From: Constantimarinum furrinae
GTDB lineage: Bacteria; Bacteroidota; Bacteroidia; Flavobacteriales; Flavobacteriaceae
NCBI RefSeq assembly: GCF_014295415.1
Contig: NZ_CP052909.1
Coordinates: 1,302,001 to 1,366,000, forward strand
Length of the DNA stretch: 64,000 nt
Direction: 5' to 3'
In this document: piece after piece, positions 32,787 through 40,491 of the stretch
How the letters are laid out: every line of letters begins with the position of its first letter
Numbering within the stretch: the stretch's first letter is position 1
The notes under the pieces: model-generated
What the model was told of the DNA's origin: nothing
The model's database searches: none
What the model saw: the letters and a program-made list of their open reading frames with translations, nothing else
Program-made: the position numbers and the translations under genes

Positions 32787-34238
32787 ATGAAAATATCAAA
32801 ATCCTACTTATACAATGCCATGGCTCTGTTTTTGATCGTGGCTCTTTCGAGTAGTTCTTTGATCAACGCTCAAGTTGGAATTGGAACTACATCACCCGAC
32901 CCCACTTCTATTCTGGATATCTCTTCAACTACGCAAGGAATGTTGGCACCAAGAATGACGACAACGCAACGTTCGGCTATATCTACACCGGCTAATGGTT
33001 TATTGGTTTTTGACACGGATTTAAAAGCTTTTTATTATTACGACACTACCACGACTTCATGGATAAAGATTAATTCTTCGGCAGAAAAAAGGGATAATTA
33101 TAAATTGATCAAATCGGCTTCCGACTTATCTGCTGAACTTACTGCCGGTGGAGGTTCGAAATATTTACTTACCTCAAATACATTGTACGAGATCAATGGA
33201 ACCATAACAATATCATTCCCCATTGAATTGAATAATGCTTACATCACCGGGAGAGATACCAATGAAGATAAGCTGGTACGAGCGGGCGGAGTTCTTTTTA
33301 CAGGCACAACCGGAGGAAGTATTCGAGGAGTTTCACTAACGGCATCAGGAGCAGGAGGGACGGTTTTTAGTATTTCGGGTTCCAGTGCACAAAATCTAAT
33401 TTTCAGAGATAGTTTTGTGATCGGTTCTAATTCCGTAGGAAGTATTAGTGGCATGGGACTGGTATTTATAAGTATTGTTCAGTATGTAGGAAATACTTCA
33501 GGAATTACCTTTACTAATATTAACAGATTACTGCTTAGCAATGAAGGTTGGGATAGCAGTAACGCAGGAACTTTTGAAACCTTTACAGGTAGCTTCGACC
33601 TCATTCAAAAAGTAGGAGGATTTAGCAATGTAACAGCGGGTAAAACAGGGATGAGAGTAACTGGAATCACAGGTATTACCGGAGATGCGATTCTCAAGGA
33701 AGTAGTATTTTATGGAGGAGGAACGTACATAGCCGGAACATCGCCATACACTGGATATAATTTTACAAAAAGCTGGGTAGTAAATTCTCCCGGAATTCCT
33801 GTGGAGATGGATGATGTTGCTTCAGGGAATATTTATATGACAACCCCTGCAACCACTACTTTTACAGCCAGCGGTGCTGCAGGAAGAAAAAAGATAAGCG
33901 GGACCACCTCTTCGACGGAGATGTTCAGGACCTCTTCTGCTGTAAGCAATCGGATCGTTTATGAAGGTTCCAAGACGCGGAAGTTTAACATTCAGGCTTC
34001 CTTCACGGTCGATGCGGTCAATAATAACAAGTTCTTTACCTTTTTTATCGCAAAGAATGGTGTTGTTTTAGCGCCCACTTCCATTTCAACAAAAGTAATT
34101 GGTGGCGGTGACGAACGCGCCTTGTCGTTCACAGGAACCACCACTCTGGCGCCTAATGATTTTATTGAGGTGTGGGCTCAAAATGATACAGATACTTCGG
34201 GACTAATAGTCCCTTTCTTGAATCTCTTAATCTATTAA
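32787..34238 (+). CDS. Secreted fibre-type protein 5 (beta-helix type)
   Basis: 483 residues, same layout as fibre 4: signal peptide ending LINAQ, VGIGTTSPDPTSILDISS, GMLAPRMTTTQRSAI, a beta-helix-like middle (GGSIRGVSLTASGAGG, QNLIFRDSFVIGSNSVGSIS) and a C-terminal jelly-roll-like domain (YEGSKTRKFNIQASFTVDAV). It lies 174 bp after fibre 4, with no terminator recognised, so the two may share a transcript. The pair most likely arose by tandem duplication. No membrane anchor or sorting domain is visible. Function unknown. Confidence 0.75.
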   Translation: MKISKSYLYNAMALFLIVALSSSSLINAQVGIGTTSPDPTSILDISSTTQGMLAPRMTTTQRSAISTPANGLLVFDTDLKAFYYYDTTTTSWIKINSSAEKRDNYKLIKSASDLSAELTAGGGSKYLLTSNTLYEINGTITISFPIELNNAYITGRDTNEDKLVRAGGVLFTGTTGGSIRGVSLTASGAGGTVFSISGSSAQNLIFRDSFVIGSNSVGSISGMGLVFISIVQYVGNTSGITFTNINRLLLSNEGWDSSNAGTFETFTGSFDLIQKVGGFSNVTAGKTGMRVTGITGITGDAILKEVVFYGGGTYIAGTSPYTGYNFTKSWVVNSPGIPVEMDDVASGNIYMTTPATTTFTASGAAGRKKISGTTSSTEMFRTSSAVSNRIVYEGSKTRKFNIQASFTVDAVNNNKFFTFFIAKNGVVLAPTSISTKVIGGGDERALSFTGTTTLAPNDFIEVWAQNDTDTSGLIVPFLNLLIY

Positions 34239-34255
34239 TGTCATTGTATTGTTTC

Positions 34256-34924
34256 CTAAAGCCCTTTGGAAACAAGATGATTTTTATTTAAAAAGTCTAA
34301 AACCTTCGGTAGCACGTATCGAAGGTTTTTTTCTGACTTTACACTATCGTGAAATACTACAATGCTTCCAGGACGTATGTTTTTTATGACATTCTGAAGG
34401 CATTTTTCTTCGGAAAGTTTTGCGTTAAAATCGCCGCTTAATACACTCCACATTATAATATGATAGCCCTTTTTCTGAAGGATTCGCGATTGCTTTCCCG
34501 TTAATTTTCCATAAGGAGGTCTGAATAATTTTTTCGTCGTCGTTTTTTGACTTTCCGACTGCTCACGTCTTCCTTCAGATAAAGCTTCTATTTCAGCCTC
34601 TGCCATTAATACATCTGTTAAATATTTCGAGGACTCCGTTTGCCACCCATTGAGGTGATGAAAAGTATGATTTCCTATGGTATGCCCTTCTACGATAATA
34701 CGTTTAAGGAGAGCGGGATGTTTTTGTATGTTATTACCTATGCAAAAAAAAGTGGCTTGGGCGTGATATGCTCTAAGAAGCTCTAGGACCCAGGGCGTCA
34801 CTTCGGGGATGGGACCGTCGTCGAAGGTAAGATATACATTTTTGGTCTCTTTGGGAACTGCCCAAACTCTTTTCGGAAACATCCGGTGTAACAGCTTGGG
34901 CGATTTTACCAATAAGGAATTCAT
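34256..34924 (-). CDS. Polysaccharide deacetylase (NodB homology, CE4)
   Basis: 222 residues. The NodB domain covers nearly the whole protein: motif 1 LTFDDGP (about 30), motif 2 HTIGNHTFHH, motif 3 RPPYGK and motif 5 VFHDS. All metal ligands and catalytic residues are present. It has no clear signal peptide, so it is cytoplasmic or weakly membrane-associated. It removes acetyl groups from an amino-sugar polymer or related substrate. It lies 9 bp after the DUF2723 gene and is probably co-transcribed. A second, different deacetylase is encoded in the pigment cluster at 49959. Confidence 0.9.
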   Translation of the reverse strand: MNSLLVKSPKLLHRMFPKRVWAVPKETKNVYLTFDDGPIPEVTPWVLELLRAYHAQATFFCIGNNIQKHPALLKRIIVEGHTIGNHTFHHLNGWQTESSKYLTDVLMAEAEIEALSEGRREQSESQKTTTKKLFRPPYGKLTGKQSRILQKKGYHIIMWSVLSGDFNAKLSEEKCLQNVIKNIRPGSIVVFHDSVKSEKNLRYVLPKVLDFLNKNHLVSKGL

Positions 34925-34933
34925 TTATGGCAA

Positions 34934-37900
34934 TCAGTTTTCTACTTCCACCCCATCCAGAAGAGCTGAATCCATGGGCATTTCAAGGGAATCTTCAATT
35001 GGCAGCTCATTTTCCATATCGATTCCTTCATTCTCATTATAAAAATGACGGAAAAGTTTCAAATAATCATTGAATTTGGTGGCTTCCGCTTTTGCAAATT
35101 CTTCAGTATCATAAACAATTAGGATATCGATTAACCCACGGTAGCGTTCCATATTACTGATAATCTCTTCAGCTAAACCATATTGACGTTTGATCTTCAT
35201 TCCGCTGAAGTAGATAAGATTTTCTTGATACTTTTTCGACACATCTTTATAAATGGCACGTGCTTTTTCGGGCTTGTCCAATTCAAAGTAACCTAAGATA
35301 TAAGGCTCGAGCAGGGTATAGAACTCGAAGTATTTTACCGGCATTTTTTCCATGGCTAAATCGAGTACTTTCTCGGCTTTTTCATTTTTGCCCTCATTCA
35401 TCAAGGTTTCGGCAAGACGGGCTAGATTACTGCGATATGTAATTCCGTTCTTTCGGGTTTCTACATCGTGATAGATATCCGGGCTTCCGCTGTTACCCCA
35501 ATCCCAGCTCATGACGATATCGTACATTTTATCAGAATCTATCCGTCCCATATCAAAGGGATTTTTCTTATCTACCGGGGTCCTAATAGGAACCAATTTG
35601 TATACCACACCTTCCAGCTGAAGATAATCCTTCATCCACAGGTAATCGTCATCCCCAAAGCTTCCGCCGCTAAAATAAATTGGTCGTTCCCAGTTGTTAT
35701 TTGCAACAACATCCAGCATCATCATTCGGTTCTTGTAAAGAATATCGTCCTTCACGTTTATATCGATATACGGTACGATCTTGTCTGCATCTTCCTGCTT
35801 TACGATTCCATTTCGAAGCACTGCTTCTTTGTCTACCGGAATTCGAATAACCTTGGAAGGAAACGTATTTGCAAACTGCCCGCTTTGCAGTTCTACGGTC
35901 GTAGCCGGACTGTCATTGGCTACCCAGTTCATCCATGTTTTTATGTCTATGGTATCCTGTTTGGTTTGCTGAAAGAACAAGAAATCCCGTGATCCCACTT
36001 TGTATTTATCATGTGTGAGTTGTGACGGAATAGGGTCACTGCTAAACGCCTTCTTTTTCATATCATCTATATACCAATCTGTTTGGAACAGGCTCGTATT
36101 TACAATCCGCACATCCTGTCTGTAACCTTCAATATTCTGGGCATACCACAACGCAAAGGTGTCATTATCTCCTATGGTAAACAAAATAGCATTTTCATCA
36201 CAGGAATCCAGATACATTTTGCCCATAGAGCGAGCGGTATATTTTCCGGATCTGTCATGATCATCCCAGTTCTGAGTAGCCAGCAGCACCGGTGCCGCGA
36301 GGGTGGTGATTCCAATAACTAATGGGATCGCTAACTTTGGTTTTATATATTCTTTGGCGAGTTCGTACAGCGCGTATACACCAAAACCAATCCAAATTGC
36401 AAATACATAAAATGATCCCACCAAGGCATAGTCTCTTTCTCTGGGTTCGAAAGGTCGCTCGTTTAGATATACCTTTAGTGCCAAACCTGTAAACAGGAAG
36501 AATACCAGCAGTACCCAGAAGTTCTTGGAATCGTTCTTAAAATGCAACACCAGCCCTAAGATACCCAGTATTAAAGGAAGGAAATAGTAGGTATTTCGGG
36601 CTTTATTTTCTTTAATATCCGTTGGTAAGTTTTCCTGTGATCCAAGGCGCCATTCGTCAACAAAATTTATCCCGCTTATCCAGTTACCGTGAAGGTCATC
36701 CAATTGTCCCTGTACATCATCCTGTCTTCCGCTAAAATTCCACATAAAATATCGCCAATACATATAGCCAAACTGGTATTGAAACATAAATTTTATGTTT
36801 TCGAAAAAGGATGGTTTTTCGATATCCAGGTAATCCCTGAAGTTTTTTAGAAAGGAATCATATTCTTCACTATCAACCATTCCTTCTGCAAATGCCTGCT
36901 TAAATTTTGAGACCTCCTCTACTAATCGGGCTTCACCTCGGAACTCTCTTTTTACTTCAAAATTGAGTCCGTTGGTGAATTCCAGATAGTTGGCATTGTG
37001 TTCAGGGCTCCACATTCGCGGGAGAAAGGCTTTGTGAGCATCGTCTGTATTTTGACCAGCATTTTTATAGTTGTTTACAATGACATATTTGCCGGCATTT
37101 TCATCTTTTTCATATTTGGGTTTATCATCCTTATAGGGATTGTCCCTGTCGAGACCGGCGTAGGCTTCAGTAAATAATGGTCCGTAAAAAAGGTGGGTTT
37201 CGGGATATTGTTCTCTGTTGTAGTATGCAAGAAGTTCTCTTGCGTTATTAGGATTGTTCTCGTTTATAACAGTACCTGCATTGGCTCGTATGGGCAACAT
37301 TAACCAACTTGAGAAGCCAATAAAGATAAACAGGATACAAAGCAATAAGGTATTTAGCTTAACGTAATGCTTCTTCCGCGTATGACGTAACCCCCAATAG
37401 AAAAGAAATATAAACAGTAATCCGGCGATGACAGTTCCTGAATTAAAGGGGAGTCCGATGGAATTAACGAAAAACAATTCCGAAGCACTAAAGAACTTTA
37501 GTGTCATAGGTAAGAGCAGCTTAAAGATAAACAGCAGTATGGAAACATTGATCACTAGTGCAACTATAAAATTACGTACGGTAATCGTTTTATAATGTTT
37601 AAAGAAATATAGGAATCCAATGGCTGGAATAGTTAGTAATCCCATGAAGTGAATTCCGAATGAAAGCCCAATTAGAAATGCAATTAATATGACCCACCTG
37701 TTTCCGCGCGGAGTGAGCATTTCACGTTCCCAACGAAGTCCGCAATAGAATAAAGCCGACATCCACAATGCTGCAGCGGCATAAACTTCGGCTTCTACTG
37801 CATTATACCAGAAACTGTCTGTAAATGTAAAAGCGAGTGAACCTACGGCTGCGCTTCCCAAAATTGCTATCGCATTATTTTTGTTGATCTCCGTATTCTT

Positions 37901-38224
37901 GGAAACCAGGTTGGTTAGCAAAATGGTAAGGGACCAGAACATAAACAGTATGGTGAAGGCACTGGCAAAAACCGACATTAAATTGATGGTAAGTGCTATA
38001 CTGGAAGCTTCCATAGCAAAAATAGAGAAAAATGCACCCAAAAGCTGATACAGAGGCGCTCCCGGAGGGTGCCCTACTTCGAGATTACTGGCGGTGGTTA
38101 TGTATTCCCCGGCATCCCAGAAACTCGCGGTAGGTTCGACAGTTAGCCAATAGGTGAGTAAAGCTACGGCGAAGACAAACCATCCAAGAATATTATTCCA
38201 TTTTTGATACTGAAAAGACCCCAT
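34934..38224 (-). CDS. DUF2723 membrane protein, GT-C/PMT-like glycosyltransferase
   Basis: 1096 residues. The N-terminal half has about a dozen membrane helices and the DUF2723 signature YWLTVEPTASFWDAGEYIT with an acidic residue in the first periplasmic loop, then HPPGAPLYQLLGAFF. This is the layout of protein O-mannosyltransferase-like GT-C enzymes that use lipid-linked sugars. The C-terminal half is soluble, with helical-repeat-like segments (about 950-1060). In Bacteroidetes the family is widespread and a role in protein or envelope O-glycosylation is suspected but not shown here. Polysaccharide deacetylase follows directly. Confidence 0.88.
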   Translation of the reverse strand: MGSFQYQKWNNILGWFVFAVALLTYWLTVEPTASFWDAGEYITTASNLEVGHPPGAPLYQLLGAFFSIFAMEASSIALTINLMSVFASAFTILFMFWSLTILLTNLVSKNTEINKNNAIAILGSAAVGSLAFTFTDSFWYNAVEAEVYAAAALWMSALFYCGLRWEREMLTPRGNRWVILIAFLIGLSFGIHFMGLLTIPAIGFLYFFKHYKTITVRNFIVALVINVSILLFIFKLLLPMTLKFFSASELFFVNSIGLPFNSGTVIAGLLFIFLFYWGLRHTRKKHYVKLNTLLLCILFIFIGFSSWLMLPIRANAGTVINENNPNNARELLAYYNREQYPETHLFYGPLFTEAYAGLDRDNPYKDDKPKYEKDENAGKYVIVNNYKNAGQNTDDAHKAFLPRMWSPEHNANYLEFTNGLNFEVKREFRGEARLVEEVSKFKQAFAEGMVDSEEYDSFLKNFRDYLDIEKPSFFENIKFMFQYQFGYMYWRYFMWNFSGRQDDVQGQLDDLHGNWISGINFVDEWRLGSQENLPTDIKENKARNTYYFLPLILGILGLVLHFKNDSKNFWVLLVFFLFTGLALKVYLNERPFEPRERDYALVGSFYVFAIWIGFGVYALYELAKEYIKPKLAIPLVIGITTLAAPVLLATQNWDDHDRSGKYTARSMGKMYLDSCDENAILFTIGDNDTFALWYAQNIEGYRQDVRIVNTSLFQTDWYIDDMKKKAFSSDPIPSQLTHDKYKVGSRDFLFFQQTKQDTIDIKTWMNWVANDSPATTVELQSGQFANTFPSKVIRIPVDKEAVLRNGIVKQEDADKIVPYIDINVKDDILYKNRMMMLDVVANNNWERPIYFSGGSFGDDDYLWMKDYLQLEGVVYKLVPIRTPVDKKNPFDMGRIDSDKMYDIVMSWDWGNSGSPDIYHDVETRKNGITYRSNLARLAETLMNEGKNEKAEKVLDLAMEKMPVKYFEFYTLLEPYILGYFELDKPEKARAIYKDVSKKYQENLIYFSGMKIKRQYGLAEEIISNMERYRGLIDILIVYDTEEFAKAEATKFNDYLKLFRHFYNENEGIDMENELPIEDSLEMPMDSALLDGVEVEN

Positions 38225-38355
38225 TGATGTGTAATTATTGGTTGATGCGAATTTAGTAATAATATAAATAGCCGCAAGGCATAAACTATGCTAACGCAAT
38301 TTGGTTAATAGTTATTACAATGGCTTATGGTTTGTGCATTTTTTGCAAAAAAATG

Positions 38356-38386
38356 TTTGTTGGAGTGAAACTTTGTATTAAATTTG
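38356..38386 (+). promoter_or_regulatory. Promoter of tRNA-Gln
   Basis: TTTG at 38356-38359, then 19 bp, then TAAATTTG at 38379-38386: a perfect Bacteroidetes -33/-7 pair. It lies 62 bp upstream of the tRNA. Confidence 0.75.
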
Positions 38387-38417
38387 CCCCCTCCTACGCA
38401 CCACGTTGTAGTGATAG

Positions 38418-38434
38418 GGAGGGCGAAGCCCTCC
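38418..38434 (+). repeat. Hairpin in the tRNA-Gln 5' leader
   Basis: Perfect 7-bp stem GGAGGGC / GCCCTCC with loop GAA, 14 bp before the mature tRNA and without a T-run. It may guide 5' processing. The rest of the 224-bp gap upstream of the tRNA, apart from the promoter, shows nothing I can name. Confidence 0.5.
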
Positions 38435-38448
38435 TGAAATATGGAAAT

Positions 38449-38520
38449 TGGCCTATGGTGTAACTGGCAACACGTCTGGTTTTGGTCCAGAAGAGTCTAG
38501 GTTCGAGCCCTAGTAGGCCA
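38449..38520 (+). tRNA. tRNA-Gln (anticodon TTG)
   Basis: A 72-nt cloverleaf: acceptor stem TGGCCTA/TAGGCCA, D-arm, anticodon stem TCTGG/CCAGA with loop TTTTGGT (anticodon TTG reading CAA), and T-arm CTAGG-TTCGAGC-CCTAG. The CCA end is not part of a separate tail; the acceptor ends in GCCA. It is a single-gene transcription unit with its own promoter and terminator. Confidence 0.95.
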
Positions 38521-38523
38521 ACG

Positions 38524-38557
38524 AAACCCAACCGAACGGTTGGGTTTTCTTTTTTTT
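38524..38557 (+). terminator. Intrinsic terminator of tRNA-Gln
   Basis: Perfect 11-bp stem AAACCCAACCG / CGGTTGGGTTT with loop AA, followed by a T-rich tract of about 12 bases, directly after the tRNA. Confidence 0.9.
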
Positions 38558-38578
38558 AAAAAGGTTGCCTCGGCAACC
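38556..38578 (-). terminator. Minus-strand terminator below the repeat array
   Basis: Stem GGTTGCC (38563-38569) / GGCAACC (38572-38578) is followed on the minus strand by TTTTT. It could end transcripts of the halogenase-like gene after they cross the repeat array. Confidence 0.6.
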
Positions 38579-38604
38579 GTTGGCCTACGATTAGGTAGGT
38601 GGTT

Positions 38605-38648
38605 GTTCTGGCAAAGTTGTAATTTTTATAATACAACTTTGCCAGAAC
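38605..38648. repeat. Perfect 17-bp inverted repeat at the edge of the tandem array
   Basis: GTTCTGGCAAAGTTGTA (38605-38621) and its exact reverse complement (38632-38648) flank a 10-bp AT-rich spacer. The right arm runs into the first tandem repeat unit (shared AGAAC). No T-run follows on either strand, so it is not a terminator. It could form a cruciform or be a pair of mobile-element ends. Confidence 0.7.
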
Positions 38649-39071
38649 TTTCCGTCCCCCATTTTTCCAACTGTGGTGGTTGGGTTTCAGAACTTTCCGT
38701 CCCCCATTTTTCCAACTGTGGTGGTTGGGTTTCAGAACTTTCCGTCCCCCATTTTTCCAACTGTGGTGGTTGGGTTTCAGAACTTTCCGTCCCCCATTTT
38801 TCCAACTGTGGTGGTTGGGTTTCAGAACTTTCCGTCCCCCATTTTTCCAACTGTGGTGGTTGGGTTTCAGAACTTTCCGTCCCCCATTTTTCCAGCTGTA
38901 GTGGTTGGGTTTCAGAACTTTCCGTCCCCCATTTTTCCAACTGCGGTGGTTGGGTTTCAGAACTTTCCGTCCCCCATTTTTCCAACTGTGGTGGTTGGGT
39001 TTCAGAACTTTCCGTCCCCCATTTTTCCAACTGTGGTGGTTGGGTTTCAGAACGCTCTGTCCCGATCTTTT
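38644..39071. repeat. Nine-copy 45-bp tandem repeat array
   Basis: Units start at 38644 and every 45 bp to 39004; nine full units end at 39048, and a decayed tenth runs to about 39071. Units are almost identical; the sixth (38869) and seventh (38914) carry the only substitutions seen. Each unit has a small stem CCAAC/GTTGG around TGTGGTG, and the change in unit six keeps it pairable (G-T). Because 45 is a multiple of 3, several frames on both strands stay open, but no coding evidence exists. There are no spacers, so it is not CRISPR. The bases from 39072 to 39125 show nothing further. Confidence 0.9.
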
Positions 39072-39125
39072 ATAAGGCTCTAATGGATCGTATATTTAGA
39101 ACAGTGAATCGAGGCTATTTGGAAA

Positions 39126-40382
39126 TCAAGCGTCATGCGAATTGCGGCCTTCTACTTCCATATCGATCACTCTGGCCACAGTTTTTACCAGTCGGTGATG
39201 ATTCTTTACAAAAGGATTACTCTTATCCCACACATAACCGGCCAGTACGCCACATATCTGTTCCTTGATCTTTGGATTTTCAGGACGATGGAAAAATATT
39301 TTCTGAAGATTCCCGGTATACCACTCTTTAACATAGGTAGAAAATACTTCAACACCTTCCTTTAAATGGTTAGAATACTCGGTTTCCCAATCTACATGCT
39401 CTCCCTTTAGTTGACGTGCGGCCATTTTAGCCGAGCGCAGGGCGGCTTCAGTTGCAAAAGCGACTCCTGAAGAAAACACCGGATCGAGAAATTCGGCACT
39501 ATTGCCGGTAAGGGCATACCCTTTCCCGTACAATTGTGACACCGATTTTGAATAGTTCTTTATTTCTACCGGCTCAAATTCATATTCAAGTCCGTTGAAT
39601 CTATCAAAATAATGATTAGAAAGTTCCATCATTTTGGTAAGTCTTTCTGAGGCGGATCCCTTATAGGATTCCAAAAAAGTTGTGGGACCCACAAAACCAA
39701 TGCTTGTTATTCCGTTTGAAAAAGGAATCACCCATAGCCAGACTTCATCGGTGACCACGTCAAAAGTAATGATGGTTCCTTCTTCTCCCTTGGGTCTTCT
39801 GCTTTCATTCACGTGTGTAAACAGGGAAGAGTGCTGTGGCAGTGTTGAGGGCTTGTCCAGGCCAAGTAACCTGGGTAATACTCTTCCGTAACCGCTGGAA
39901 TCAATTATAAATTTTGCATGTATACTGGACAACACCCCTTCGTTATCCCGTATGGTAGTAACCGAATTTCCATTTTCTGAAAAATCCACGGCCACAACTT
40001 CCAGCTCAAACGCAAGATCAACCCCACGTTCCACTAAGCTCATCGCCATAGTATTATCAAAATCGGCACGTGGAACCTGCCAGGTCCAATTCCAGCCCTC
40101 ACCGTGTTTTTTGCTGAAATCGAAATTACATACCACGCCATTTTTCATAAAGCGGGCACCCCGCTTTATTTCATAGCCTTGCTTTTTTAAAACATCCAAT
40201 AAACCGGCTTCCTCAAAATGAGACATCGAACTGGGCAGCAGACTTTCTCCAATCACAAATCTCGGGAAGCTGTTTTTTTCTACCAGTTTTACATTATATC
40301 CGGCATTGTACAAATAAGATGCAGCAACACAGCCCGAAGGACCTGCACCAATGATCAAAACATCTACTCTAGATTCTTTCAT
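39126..40382 (-). CDS. FAD-dependent oxidoreductase of the flavin halogenase family
   Basis: 418 residues. FAD-binding GAGPSG (about 12-17) and GESLLPSS are at the N-terminus. WLWVIP (about 215-220) matches the WxWxIP motif of flavin-dependent halogenases, and a second FAD motif ALTGNSAEFLDPVFSSGVA is near residue 290. Such genes accompany aryl-polyene/flexirubin clusters, where the product may be chlorinated or hydroxylated. It is divergent from the pigment operon and starts 109 bp away, with a palindrome between. Its 3' side faces the 45-bp repeat array. Halogenase versus hydroxylase or saturase activity cannot be settled here. Confidence 0.85.
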   Translation of the reverse strand: MKESRVDVLIIGAGPSGCVAASYLYNAGYNVKLVEKNSFPRFVIGESLLPSSMSHFEEAGLLDVLKKQGYEIKRGARFMKNGVVCNFDFSKKHGEGWNWTWQVPRADFDNTMAMSLVERGVDLAFELEVVAVDFSENGNSVTTIRDNEGVLSSIHAKFIIDSSGYGRVLPRLLGLDKPSTLPQHSSLFTHVNESRRPKGEEGTIITFDVVTDEVWLWVIPFSNGITSIGFVGPTTFLESYKGSASERLTKMMELSNHYFDRFNGLEYEFEPVEIKNYSKSVSQLYGKGYALTGNSAEFLDPVFSSGVAFATEAALRSAKMAARQLKGEHVDWETEYSNHLKEGVEVFSTYVKEWYTGNLQKIFFHRPENPKIKEQICGVLAGYVWDKSNPFVKNHHRLVKTVARVIDMEVEGRNSHDA

Positions 40383-40415
40383 TTCTGCATCCAGTTTTAG
40401 AACTTAGAATTATTA

Positions 40416-40423
40416 TACATTTG
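40416..40423 (+). promoter_or_regulatory. -7 box of the pigment operon
   Basis: TACATTTG, a perfect TAnnTTTG match, 68 bp before the first gene of the operon. Confidence 0.6.
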
Positions 40424-40431
40424 CAGTCCAA

Positions 40432-40456
40432 AATAACTACTTTAGTTTAAGTTATT
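40432..40456. promoter_or_regulatory. Palindrome between halogenase-like gene and pigment operon
   Basis: AATAACT (40432-40438) and AGTTATT (40450-40456) with an 11-bp spacer, just after the -7 box. The position in a divergent control region suggests an operator for both units; the regulator is unknown. Confidence 0.4.
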
Positions 40457-40491
40457 CTATAGTATTTTATAAAAAGTGAGAGACTCTGAAC

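Larger units (their letters stand above)
38513..38588. repeat. 11-bp inverted repeat copying the tRNA-Gln 3' end
   Basis: GTAGGCCAACG (38513-38523, end of the tRNA) and CGTTGGCCTAC (38578-38588) are perfect reverse complements. The downstream copy also repeats directly TTGGCCTA at the tRNA 5' end (38448-38455). It may be a decayed tRNA fragment or an integration scar. Confidence 0.5.

Noticed and set aside
38644-39071. CRISPR array
   Set aside because: Units are head-to-tail with no variable spacers, and no cas genes are present.
38540-39268. Long open frames across the 45-bp repeat array on both strands (repeats of ELSVPHFSNCGGWVS or EKWGTESSETQPPQL)
   Set aside because: The period is a multiple of 3, so any stop-free frame stays open; three plus-strand frames and one minus-strand frame are open at once, no start or secretion signal is credible, and the flanks are terminators and non-coding DNA.
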